Source: an uncultured Acidimicrobiaceae bacterium (GTDB lineage: Bacteria > Actinomycetota > Acidimicrobiia > Acidimicrobiales > Ilumatobacteraceae). Taken from it: 6,169 nucleotides of DNA. This document shows, piece by piece, positions 1 to 6,169 of this stretch. The stretch covers positions 1 to 6,169 of the forward strand of contig CAIXHI010000038.1 in assembly GCA_903919215.1 (NCBI GenBank). The letters run 5' to 3'. A model generated the notes under the pieces. It was not told where the DNA came from and searched no databases. It saw nothing but the letters and a program-made list of their open reading frames with translations. The position numbers and the translations under genes are program-made. Positions within the stretch are counted from its first letter, which is position 1. Each line of letters begins with the position of its first letter.

Positions 1-2680
1 CCAGCGAGAGCGACGCCTGGAACTGCTCGCCGCCCGACAATGAGGCCGTGGCCCGAGCGCGGCCGGTGTGCGCATCGAACACCTCTAGCCCCAGCCCACC
101 CTTCGAGCTGGAGCTGCGGTTGAGCCGGTAGCGATGGTTGGTCATGCGCGCGAGGTGAGCGTTCGCGGCGTTGGTGACCCGTTCCAGCTCGCCGGCGAGC
201 ACCCAGCGCTCGAGTTTGACGCACATCCCGGCTTCGCCGTTGCACGTGCGGAACACGATGCGAGCATCGTCGCGGCGCTGACGCAACGCGGCCGACCCCG
301 AGGCCACATCGGCGGCGTCGGCGAGGTGGCGCGCCGCAGCAGTGAACGCGTTGTCCGCCGTGGTGAACACCGTTGCCGCCGCCTTCGCATCGGCGGCGGC
401 GAGTTCGGCCACTTCGGTGATCGACACAACATCTGGGCGTTCGTTGGGGACGTTCTGCTGCGCCAGCACCTGCAAGCGATCCGTGACCTGATCGAGCGCA
501 CGTCGCCACGTGGCGACACGTTCGCCCGACACCTGCTCATCGCGCTCGGGGAGCACCACGTGCTGTGCAGCAGCGACTGATGCCAAGCCGCTGCTGGCGA
601 GCACCTCGACGAGTGCGCGCTCGGCCTCCCCGTGTTGGGTGACGGCAATCGTGGCGGCCTGCGCCAATTCGGGCAGCGGTGTCGTAGCGGACTGCAGATC
701 GCTCACCGTGAGACCCGCCTGGTCGAGCTCCTCGGACCGAATGTGGGCGGTCTGGGTAGCAAGCCGATCCGCCTCGACACGCTGCAACGTGGCGGCGTTC
801 TCCAGACCGGCGAGTGCCGTGGCGGCGGAGCGTTCGTTCGTGTCGGCGGCGGAGTGAGCCGTGGTGGCACCCACCAGCGACTGCTTCACCGACTGCACCT
901 CACCGGCCGCCTCGGCGGCAGCCACATAGCTGGCCTCAGCGCTGTCGAGTGCGTGCTGCAGCACATCCAGTTGGGCATCGGCGAGATCGCCGAGTGAGGC
1001 ACGCAACGACGCCACCGACTCGTCGAGCGCGGCCACTTTGGCGGTGGCCTTCGACCAGACCGAACGAGCCGAATCGACCGCCTGGTGGTCGACGGCAGCA
1101 CCTTCGTGAAGCACCGCTGGCGCGGGATGTTCGCACGACCCGCACACCGGGCACGGCTCGCCATCGACCAACTCATCTGCCAGCCGCGGGGCCTGTGTGG
1201 CAACGAAGCGAGCCATGACGGTCTCGTACTGGCTGCGTGCACCGCCGTCGGCGAGCGTCGCCTCGGCCACCGCCAAGAGGTTGCTGCCCAACTCGCTGCG
1301 CAGCGTCACGTGCGTGGCCGCGGTGTCGCGCGCCTGCTGACGGGGGGCCAACTCGGCGGCGATTGGTTCGAGCGTCGCGAGCCGGGCCTGGAGTGCCATG
1401 ACGTCGGCCGCCGCCGCGCCCGCCACCCCGACGAGGGCTGTGTGGTCGGTGACCGCGGCTGCATGTTCGAGCTCCGCTGCGTGGGCAACAGTGGCCGCCG
1501 CCTGCGCGGCGTTCCAGAGTTGACGCCTGGCGGCGAGATCGTTGCTCGCGGCCTGCACCGCGGCGGCTACTGCTGCTGCTTCGGCCGCCGGCGCCGGTTG
1601 CCCGAGCGCGGCGAAACCGACCTCGACGCGGCGATACACGCTGGCGACCGCAGCAGTGGTGTCGGCGGCTGCGACCCCCGCGGCCAGCACCTTGTGGTGC
1701 TGCGCGACGACAGGCCGGGCACGAACGCTGACTTCCACTGCGACCGCCACTTCGGCGACGGTGTCGCGCTCCGCCTCCAGTGCCGCGAGCGTGGCCGCAG
1801 CCGCCGCCGCGTCGTCGAACAGCTTGGCCCGATCCTCGGCGGTGGCCCGTTGGGCGGCGGCATCGTCGGCGACCGACTGCACCTGGGCCAGCGCTGCCCG
1901 CTGCGAGTCGCGAGCCGGTTGTAGCGCGACCAGCGCAACATGCAGCTCGGTCTCGCTCCATTCCTCCACCGGTGGCACCTCCCCCGGTTCCTCGGCCCAC
2001 ACTGCGTACACCGAGCGATACGCATCGTCGGCGTTCTTGCGGTGGCGTTCGACCTCGCGGTCGACCCCCTCCACCTGCTTGTCGAGTTCCAGCATGCGGT
2101 CCTTCAGCAGGCGCGTCGCAGTCTCGAACAGTTCACCGCCGAACAGTTGGCGCAGCAGTTTCTCGCGGTCCTCGTCGGTGGCGATGAGGAAGTCGGTGAA
2201 CTTGCCCTGCGGCAACAGCACGACTCGCTGGAACTGCTTCGCGTCGAGGCCGACGAGTTCCTCACACTTCTTCGCGCAACGACCGGCTTGGGTCTCCACC
2301 ACTTCGTCGGTGCCACCGACCACCTTGACGATGGTGGCCACCGGCCCCGCCGACACGAACCCCTGACCGGTCTTGCGCGGACGATCCTGCCTCGGGGTGC
2401 GGTGCACCCGATACCGCTCGCCATCGACCTCGAAATCGAGCCGCGCATACGTCTCGGTGGTCGAATCCGCGAAATGCGAACGGGGGTCGCCGTCGGCCGA
2501 ACGTCCGCCCGGCAGCACACCGAACAGCGCATAGACCATCGCGTCGAAGACGGTGGTCTTGCCCGTTCCGGTGGGGCCGGTGACGACGAACAGCCCACGG
2601 GCACCGAGCGCCTCGAAGTCGACGACCTGTGTGCCCGGGTACGAGCCGAACGCCTGGAACTCCAGATACAGCGGGCGCAT
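1..2680 (-). CDS. sbcC: SbcC, ATPase subunit of the SbcCD (Rad50/Mre11-type) exonuclease; 3' end cut by window edge
   Basis: SbcC is the SMC-like ATPase that clamps DNA and directs the SbcD nuclease to hairpins and blocked double-strand ends in the cytoplasm. The frame is open without a stop from the ATG at 2680 to the window edge, giving 893 complete codons. The N-terminus MRPLYLEFQAFGSY is typical of the family. Walker A (GPTGTGKT) lies at residues 35-42 and the Q-loop glutamine in LLPQGKF at residue 158. A long, alanine-rich coiled-coil arm follows, then the zinc hook CPVC at 510-513, then a returning arm. The C-terminal lobe starts near residue 800, with KLERWVLAGELE and NAANAHLARMTNHRYRL, and ends with the signature LSGGE at 881-885. 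Walker B, the D-loop and the H-loop (roughly 100 residues) should lie left of position 1, so the truncation is of the window and not of the gene. Position 39 of Walker A is Thr where many relatives have Ala or Ser. C516, just after the hook, is an additional cysteine. Family assignment is very secure. Confidence 0.96.
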   Translation of the reverse strand, partial: MRPLYLEFQAFGSYPGTQVVDFEALGARGLFVVTGPTGTGKTTVFDAMVYALFGVLPGGRSADGDPRSHFADSTTETYARLDFEVDGERYRVHRTPRQDRPRKTGQGFVSAGPVATIVKVVGGTDEVVETQAGRCAKKCEELVGLDAKQFQRVVLLPQGKFTDFLIATDEDREKLLRQLFGGELFETATRLLKDRMLELDKQVEGVDREVERHRKNADDAYRSVYAVWAEEPGEVPPVEEWSETELHVALVALQPARDSQRAALAQVQSVADDAAAQRATAEDRAKLFDDAAAAAATLAALEAERDTVAEVAVAVEVSVRARPVVAQHHKVLAAGVAAADTTAAVASVYRRVEVGFAALGQPAPAAEAAAVAAAVQAASNDLAARRQLWNAAQAAATVAHAAELEHAAAVTDHTALVGVAGAAAADVMALQARLATLEPIAAELAPRQQARDTAATHVTLRSELGSNLLAVAEATLADGGARSQYETVMARFVATQAPRLADELVDGEPCPVCGSCEHPAPAVLHEGAAVDHQAVDSARSVWSKATAKVAALDESVASLRASLGDLADAQLDVLQHALDSAEASYVAAAEAAGEVQSVKQSLVGATTAHSAADTNERSAATALAGLENAATLQRVEADRLATQTAHIRSEELDQAGLTVSDLQSATTPLPELAQAATIAVTQHGEAERALVEVLASSGLASVAAAQHVVLPERDEQVSGERVATWRRALDQVTDRLQVLAQQNVPNERPDVVSITEVAELAAADAKAAATVFTTADNAFTAAARHLADAADVASGSAALRQRRDDARIVFRTCNGEAGMCVKLERWVLAGELERVTNAANAHLARMTNHRYRLNRSSSSKGGLGLEVFDAHTGRARATASLSGGEQFQASLSL

Positions 2681-3867
2681 CAGGCCACCTTTGCTTCCGC
2701 ATCGGTGATCGCGGCATGAAGGAGCGCCTGCTGCGATGGCGTGGGTTGCTCGCCGATACTCTCCCGCCAGAACGCATCTGCGGCCTCGGTGGCCGACACC
2801 ACCCGCCGGTCGAGCACGGTGCCCGACGCGCCCACCCCCTCGGCAACGGGCGGGGCCAGCACGATCTCGACCACGAACGGGTAGACCGCGGCCAGGCGCT
2901 GTTTGGCATCGAGCACCACACCGGGGTCGGTGATGATGGCCCGCACCAACGTGTTCGAGAGCGCCAGCGGGGCGGCGAGCAGTTCGTCCATCGTGCCCTG
3001 CACCGTGCACACCGCACGGCCGACGGGAATGGCCACCTCGGCGATGCTGCACTCCCCCGTGGAACCCATCTCGATGATGGTGACGCTCTTGGGGTGTTCT
3101 TCCGAGAAGGAGTACGCGAGCGGTGTCCCCGAGTAACGCACCCCGGGCGCGAGCGACTGCGGCCGGTGCAGGTGGCCCAGCGCGGTGTACGAGAACCCGT
3201 CGAACAGCGCGAGATCCACCGTGGTGGTGCCACCCACTGCCAGTTGCCGCTCGGAGTCGCTGGCCGCGCCGCCGGCGACGAAGGCATGGCTGACCGCTAG
3301 CGACCGCGGTGCCGACAGATGAGGCTGCGCGGCATGGATGGCGGCCGCGAGCACTGAGTGATGTGTGCGGCGAATACGCCGTTCGAACGCGTCGGCATCG
3401 TCGTCGTCGGCGATGACGCTGGTGTCGACGAGAGTGATGTCGACGAGATCGTCGGGCGCGGCTTGCGGATCCAGGAAGGGCAGCAGCACGAGATCGAGCG
3501 GGCCGTCGGCGAACTGCAGCGAGATGACCTCGCCGACCTTCGCGTAGCCGCCACGCACGTAGACGCGGCTGACATCCATCAGTTCGTCGTAGGCGGCAAC
3601 GCGGTCGGCACCGTCGTGGTTGCCGGTGATGACGGCCACGGTGTGCCCGGCAGCCTGCAGGCGCACCAACGCCTGGCGGAACATCACCACTGCCTCGGTG
3701 GGTGCGATCGCCCGGTCGTACAGGTCGCCGGCGATGACGACCAGATCAATGCGCTCGGCGGCGCACAACTGGATCAGCCACTCGATGAACGCCTGTTGGT
3801 CGTCGGCGAGCGAGATGGGCCCGAAGCTGCGGCCGAGGTGCCAGTCGCTGGTGTGGAGGATGCGCAC
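2680..3867 (-). CDS. sbcD: SbcD, Mre11-type exonuclease/endonuclease subunit of SbcCD
   Basis: This is the Mn-dependent calcineurin-like phosphoesterase that works with SbcC to cleave hairpins and trim double-strand ends. The 395-residue length is normal for the family. All metal-binding motifs are visible in order: D8 and H10 in SDWHLGR, D48 in AGDLYDR, N83/H84/D85 in TGNHD, H194 in VSHAFVAG, and H232/H234 in ALGHLH. The nuclease domain spans about 1-240. The capping and SbcC-binding region follows, with a conserved SGTPLAYSFSE stretch near 260. A run of four aspartates (154-157) lies in a probable loop between phosphoesterase motifs. The start is a GTG, chosen because MRILHTSDWHLG is the canonical N-terminus. 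AGGGG at 3876-3880 sits 8 nt upstream of it as a ribosome binding site. The TGA stop overlaps the sbcC ATG by one base, so the two subunits are probably translationally coupled and made in fixed ratio. Confidence 0.97.
   Translation of the reverse strand: MRILHTSDWHLGRSFGPISLADDQQAFIEWLIQLCAAERIDLVVIAGDLYDRAIAPTEAVVMFRQALVRLQAAGHTVAVITGNHDGADRVAAYDELMDVSRVYVRGGYAKVGEVISLQFADGPLDLVLLPFLDPQAAPDDLVDITLVDTSVIADDDDADAFERRIRRTHHSVLAAAIHAAQPHLSAPRSLAVSHAFVAGGAASDSERQLAVGGTTTVDLALFDGFSYTALGHLHRPQSLAPGVRYSGTPLAYSFSEEHPKSVTIIEMGSTGECSIAEVAIPVGRAVCTVQGTMDELLAAPLALSNTLVRAIITDPGVVLDAKQRLAAVYPFVVEIVLAPPVAEGVGASGTVLDRRVVSATEAADAFWRESIGEQPTPSQQALLHAAITDAEAKVA
2685..2692 (-). promoter_or_regulatory. Ribosome binding site of sbcC inside the sbcD 3' end
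   Basis: On the minus strand the last sbcD codons read AAAGGTGG followed by CCTG and the ATG of sbcC. The AAAGG core ends 7 nt before the start codon, a good Shine-Dalgarno position. Together with the TGATG stop/start overlap at 2678-2682 this fixes the sbcC start at 2680 and suggests translation reinitiation from sbcD. Confidence 0.7.
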
Positions 3868-3875
3868 GAGGTGAA

Positions 3876-3880
3876 CCCCT
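3876..3880 (-). promoter_or_regulatory. Ribosome binding site of sbcD
   Basis: AGGGG on the minus strand lies 8 nt before the GTG start of sbcD. It supports the GTG at 3867 as the true start. It also contrasts with the transporter gene on the other side of the gap, which has no such site. I could not find a convincing minus-strand -10 hexamer in the gap, so the sbcD promoter is left unassigned. Confidence 0.6.
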
Positions 3881-3895
3881 GAGGTCGGCCGAAGC

Positions 3896-3918
3896 GGGTG
3901 TGGGCGAGTGGGTGCGGG
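3896..3918 (+). other. Four-tract G-quadruplex motif in the sbcD / transporter intergenic region
   Basis: Four GGG tracts lie at 3896-3898, 3902-3904, 3910-3912 and 3916-3918, with loops of 3, 5 and 3 nt (tgt, cgagt, tgc). This fits the standard G3+N1-7 pattern exactly. The G-rich strand is the plus strand, so it is the template strand for sbcD, whose leader would carry the C-rich copy. The motif is directly visible. Folding in the cell and any regulatory effect are inference, and such motifs arise by chance in GC-rich genomes. Confidence 0.5.
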
Positions 3919-3947
3919 CGAACGTGCCCGATATCTGGAACGCCATC

Positions 3948-3967
3948 ACATCACATGGGTGTGACAT
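3948..3967. promoter_or_regulatory. Inverted repeat, possible operator between the divergent genes
   Basis: TCACA (3951-3955) and TGTGA (3960-3964) form a perfect 5-bp inverted repeat around TGGG. The arms extend to 8 bp with two mismatches (3948-3955 against 3960-3967). A short direct repeat, ATCAC-ATCAC (3945-3954), overlaps the left arm. The centre lies about 55 bp before the likely transcription start of the transporter gene and about 90 bp before the sbcD start, so a bound protein could affect either gene. The repeat is short and no known regulator motif was recognised, so chance is a real alternative. Confidence 0.3.
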
Positions 3968-3975
3968 CGCCAGGA

Positions 3976-4012
3976 TGGACCGCACGGGGGTGGTCGCCCC
4001 TAGCCTCGCTGT
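3976..4012 (+). promoter_or_regulatory. Probable leaderless promoter of the MFS transporter gene
   Basis: A TAGCCT hexamer at 4001-4006 matches the actinobacterial -10 pattern TANNNT. Only 6 nt separate it from the GTG start at 4013, so transcription would begin at or beside the start codon. A weak -35 candidate, TGGACC (3976-3981), lies 19 nt further upstream. No Shine-Dalgarno sequence precedes the GTG, as expected for a leaderless mRNA of the kind common in actinobacteria. The hexamer and spacing are seen directly; promoter activity is inferred. Confidence 0.6.
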
Positions 4013-5275
4013 GTGGCCACCGAGACCGACGCAGACACCGGTGCCCATGTCGATACCAGTCCTCGTGTGAGGGGGGAAGCCACCGGCCGCGAGTTCATCG
4101 CGCTGGTGACCGCGCTGATGGCCACCACCGCGCTTGGCATCGACCTGATGCTGCCCGCATTCCCCGAGATGCGCCAACAGTTCGGAATGGCCGCGGACTC
4201 CACGCAGGTGACCTGGATCGTCACCGCCTACTTCCTCGGTATGGCCGCCGGACCCTGGCTGTACGGTCCGGCGTCCGACCGCTTCGGCCGCCGCCGACCG
4301 TTGCTCGCCGGCCTCGTCCTCTACGGAGTGGCCGCGGCGACTGCGGCCGTGGCCCCCACCTGGCAGTTGGTGGTGATCGCCCGCTTCGTGTGGGGTATCG
4401 GTGCCGCCGGACCGCGCGCCATGACTGTGGCCATGATCCGCGATCGTCACGATGGCAACACCATGGCTCGGTTGATGTCGATGATCATGGCCGTGTTCAT
4501 GTTGGTGCCGGTGCTGGCTCCAGCGGTGGGCGCCGGGCTGATCGCCTTCCTGCCGTGGCGCGCCGTGTTCTGGATGCCAGCCGTCGTCTCGGTGCTGCTG
4601 ATGATCTGGTCGCGGCGTCTGCCTGAGACGTTGCACCGCGACAATCGCCGCCCATTCACCTGGCTCGCCGTCGGTCAGGCGGGCAAGGAAGTCGTCACAC
4701 ATCGCCAGACGATGGCGCTCACGATCGCGATGACGTTCATGTCGGCGATCCTGACTGCGTACCTCGCCGGTAGCGAGGTGATCCTGGAGGATGTGTTCGG
4801 GTACGGCGAGTGGTTCCCACTGTTCTTCGGTGCGATCGCAGTGCTGCTGGCGACGAACTCGCTGATGAACGCTCGCCTGGTCGGTCGCTACGGCGCAGTG
4901 CCCCTGGTGCGGCGCTTGTCGCTGATCGGAATCGGCGTCAGCGTGGCGATGACCGCGATCGCGTTCACCGGTGGCGGCATTCCGAACTTCTGGTTGTTCA
5001 CGATCGTGCTGGCCATCGCCATCCCGCTGGTGCAGGGCCTCCAACCCACCAGCAATGCCATCGCGATGACACCGTTGCCACACGTCGCTGGCACCACCGC
5101 ATCGATCATCGCCACGGTCACGTCGGCCGGCGGAGCGTTGCTGGGCGGCATGGCCTGCAACGCGTTCGATGGCACGGTGCGCCCCTTCGCCGTCTACTTC
5201 CTCGTGTTCATCGGCCTTGCTGCGTTCTTCGTGCTGTGGGGAACCCACGGGCACGACAAGAGCCAGGGCCATTGA
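4013..5275 (+). CDS. MFS multidrug/proton antiporter, Bcr/CflA type (DHA1), 12 transmembrane helices
   Basis: This inner-membrane major facilitator protein probably exports drug-like compounds in exchange for protons. It has 420 residues, a usual size. After a polar cytoplasmic tail (1-27), helix 1 (about 28-48) carries IDLMLPAFPEM, the acidic-proline pattern of the Bcr/CflA group. Motif A, GPASDRFGRRR (85-95), lies in the loop between helices 2 and 3. R124 in IARFVWGIGAAG is the motif B arginine, and PVLAPAVGAGL (166-176) is the helix 5 motif C region. A charged central loop (200-231) separates the halves, and six more hydrophobic segments run from about 232 to 411. The GTG at 4013 is preferred because a -10 hexamer sits 6 nt upstream. 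The GTG at 4067 (V19) is an alternative that would still keep helix 1. The gene is transcribed away from sbcD and converges with the reductase gene. The substrate cannot be read from sequence; chloramphenicol, bicyclomycin or sulfonamide export are family precedents only. Confidence 0.92.
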   Translation: MATETDADTGAHVDTSPRVRGEATGREFIALVTALMATTALGIDLMLPAFPEMRQQFGMAADSTQVTWIVTAYFLGMAAGPWLYGPASDRFGRRRPLLAGLVLYGVAAATAAVAPTWQLVVIARFVWGIGAAGPRAMTVAMIRDRHDGNTMARLMSMIMAVFMLVPVLAPAVGAGLIAFLPWRAVFWMPAVVSVLLMIWSRRLPETLHRDNRRPFTWLAVGQAGKEVVTHRQTMALTIAMTFMSAILTAYLAGSEVILEDVFGYGEWFPLFFGAIAVLLATNSLMNARLVGRYGAVPLVRRLSLIGIGVSVAMTAIAFTGGGIPNFWLFTIVLAIAIPLVQGLQPTSNAIAMTPLPHVAGTTASIIATVTSAGGALLGGMACNAFDGTVRPFAVYFLVFIGLAAFFVLWGTHGHDKSQGH

Positions 5276-5277
5276 CG

Positions 5278-5293
5278 GCTCGCGTCAGCGAGC
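5278..5293. terminator. Short hairpin between convergent genes, possible terminator
   Basis: GCTCGC (5278-5283) and GCGAGC (5288-5293) form a perfect 6-bp GC-rich stem with a GTCA loop. The hairpin begins 3 bp after the transporter stop and overlaps the reductase stop codon and last codons. A second perfect palindrome, GTTCGCGAAC (5294-5303), abuts it. Neither strand has a following T tract, so this is not a classic intrinsic terminator. Its position at a convergent junction is the main argument for a role. Confidence 0.3.
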
Positions 5294-6169
5294 GTTCGCG
5301 AACCAGTCCCGCAACCGGGCGAAGCCCTCATCGAGCGACACGGTCGGCGACCAGCCAAGGTCGTCGCGCATCGGCCGCGGGTCGAACCAGTGCGCGGTGC
5401 TCAACTGTTCGGCAACGAAACGCGTGATCGGCGGTTCGCCGTCGCGGAACCTCGGCCACAGCTTCTCCACCACGGCCCCGACACGCACTGCGACACCCAC
5501 CGGCACATGCCGCGGGGCGAAGGGCACCCCAGCAGCGAGGCAGATGCCCTCCACCAACTCGCGCACCGTGCGCGGTTCGCCGTTGGCCACCACGTAGGCG
5601 CGTCCTGCGCAGCGAGCGCCTGGGCGCACACCGTCGAGTGCGGCGATGTGCGCGCTGACCGCGTTGTCGAGGTAGGTGGTGTCGACCAGCGCACTGCCGT
5701 CGCCCACCATCACGAGCCTGCCCGCCCGTGCGCGATCAACGACGCGGCCGACCAACTGCGTGTCCCCCGGTCCCCACACGAGGTGCGGGCGGATCGCCAC
5801 CACTGCGAGGTCGTCACCGTTCGCCTCGAGCACAACACCCTCGGCGATCGCCTTGGACTCGGCATAGAACGCGCCCTTGCGCCCGGTGACGGCGGCCTCG
5901 GCACCAACACCAACGAGCGAGTGCCCGGTATGAGCGACCGACGGGGTGGAGACGTACACCAAGCGCTGCACACCCTTGCGCTGGGCGGCGTGAAGCACGT
6001 GGTACGTACCCGCCACGTTGACGGAATGGAACTCGGCCCACGTTCCGACTACACCGACCCGCGCCGCGCCATGCACGATCGCGTCGCACCCCTGCGCTGC
6101 GGCAAGCACACGGTTCACGTCTCGGATATCGCCCTGCACCTGAGAGACCGAAGCCACCTCGGGCAGCTC
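5285..6169 (-). CDS. NAD(P)-dependent extended SDR, OleD-like 2-alkyl-3-oxoalkanoate reductase / 3-beta-HSD family; N-terminus cut by window edge
   Basis: The 294 residues in the window belong to an extended short-chain dehydrogenase. The frame stays open to the window edge (GAG CTG CCC GAG precede the GTG at 6157), so that GTG is an internal valine. The N-terminal GxxGxxG nucleotide-binding loop and an estimated 35-45 residues lie beyond position 6169. Visible from the N-terminal side are VQGDIRD, the HGAARVGVVG strand, VSTPSVAH with the catalytic serine at 5948-5950, and the YAESK active site (Tyr 5864-5866, Lys 5852-5854). Then come RPHLVWGPGDTQLV, GDGSALVDTTYLDNA and the C-terminal GEPPITRFVAEQLSTAHW. 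From memory of the family, this C-terminal pattern and TPSV/WGPGD are shared with OleD, which reduces 2-alkyl-3-keto acids after OleA condensation in olefin and beta-lactone synthesis. SDR membership is secure. OleD is a reasoned preference, and a sterol 3-beta-dehydrogenase or sugar epimerase-like enzyme is the alternative. Transcription comes from the right, so operon partners would lie beyond the window. Confidence 0.88.
   Translation of the reverse strand, partial: ELPEVASVSQVQGDIRDVNRVLAAAQGCDAIVHGAARVGVVGTWAEFHSVNVAGTYHVLHAAQRKGVQRLVYVSTPSVAHTGHSLVGVGAEAAVTGRKGAFYAESKAIAEGVVLEANGDDLAVVAIRPHLVWGPGDTQLVGRVVDRARAGRLVMVGDGSALVDTTYLDNAVSAHIAALDGVRPGARCAGRAYVVANGEPRTVRELVEGICLAAGVPFAPRHVPVGVAVRVGAVVEKLWPRFRDGEPPITRFVAEQLSTAHWFDPRPMRDDLGWSPTVSLDEGFARLRDWFANAR

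Noticed and set aside
1085..1924. A 279-codon open frame on the plus strand opposite sbcC
   Set aside because: It is antisense to the sbcC coiled-coil region, is rich in Arg and Gly with no domain, and lies opposite a frame with hook, Walker A and signature motifs. Long antisense frames are expected at this G+C.
1..2680. Possible disrupted or truncated sbcC
   Set aside because: Every motif from Walker A to LSGGE falls in one uninterrupted frame. The missing Walker B end is explained by the window boundary.
2262..3287. A 341-codon minus-strand frame spanning the sbcD-sbcC junction
   Set aside because: It is a shifted-frame reading of the sbcD C-terminal half and the sbcC start, rich in Arg, Pro and Ser with no family features.
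3868..4012. SOS (LexA) box controlling sbcD
   Set aside because: GAACG occurs twice (3920-3924 and 3938-3942), but as direct repeats. No CGAAC-N4-GTTCG palindrome is present.
3746..5272. A 508-codon open frame on the minus strand opposite the transporter gene and running into sbcD
   Set aside because: Its product is rich in His, Gly, Arg and Gln with no recognisable domain. The His runs are the antisense reading of Met-rich (ATG) membrane helices, and its end reads sbcD out of frame. It is a GC-bias artefact opposite a clearly real MFS gene.
6155..6157. GTG as start codon of the reductase gene
   Set aside because: The frame continues to the window edge, and a start here would remove the first Rossmann strand and the GxxGxxG loop that the family requires.
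1..6169. Defence system, mobile element, CRISPR array or RNA gene
   Set aside because: SbcCD can have nuclease-linked roles, but here it is the standard housekeeping pair. I saw no transposase, integrase, repeat array, tRNA or rRNA sequence on either strand.

Overview
The window is GC-rich bacterial DNA (by eye well above 60% G+C) packed with four protein genes and almost no spare sequence. Valine (GTG) starts, an apparently leaderless promoter and the style of the proteins point to an actinobacterium. Acidimicrobiia (Ilumatobacter-like) is a plausible guess, but it rests on protein resemblance and was not tested.

Layout. (1) Positions 2680 to 1, minus strand: sbcC, the ATPase of the SbcCD nuclease. 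It is open from its ATG to the window edge and cut after the ABC signature motif. (2) Positions 3867 to 2680, minus strand: sbcD, the complete nuclease subunit. Its stop codon shares one base with the sbcC start, so the pair forms a tightly coupled sbcD-sbcC operon. (3) Positions 3868-4012: a 145-bp divergent intergenic region. It holds a ribosome binding site for sbcD, a four-tract G-quadruplex motif, a small inverted repeat and a promoter that appears to start transcription at or next to the GTG of the next gene. (4) Positions 4013-5275, plus strand: a complete 12-helix MFS drug/proton antiporter of the Bcr/CflA type. (5) Positions 5276-5284: a 9-bp convergent gap with a short hairpin. (6) Positions 6169 to 5285, minus strand: an extended short-chain dehydrogenase cut at its N-terminus by the window edge. 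Its C-terminal half resembles OleD, the 2-alkyl-3-oxoalkanoate reductase of long-chain olefin / beta-lactone synthesis.

Functionally, SbcC and SbcD form one complex that opens and degrades hairpins and protein-blocked DNA ends. The transporter and the reductase look like independent neighbours. I found no RNA genes, insertion sequences, CRISPR arrays or phage genes, and no convincing unknown system. The points worth checking are the intergenic G-quadruplex and leaderless promoter, the OleD-like gene (a possible last gene of an ole cluster beyond the right edge), and an extra cysteine in the SbcC zinc hook.
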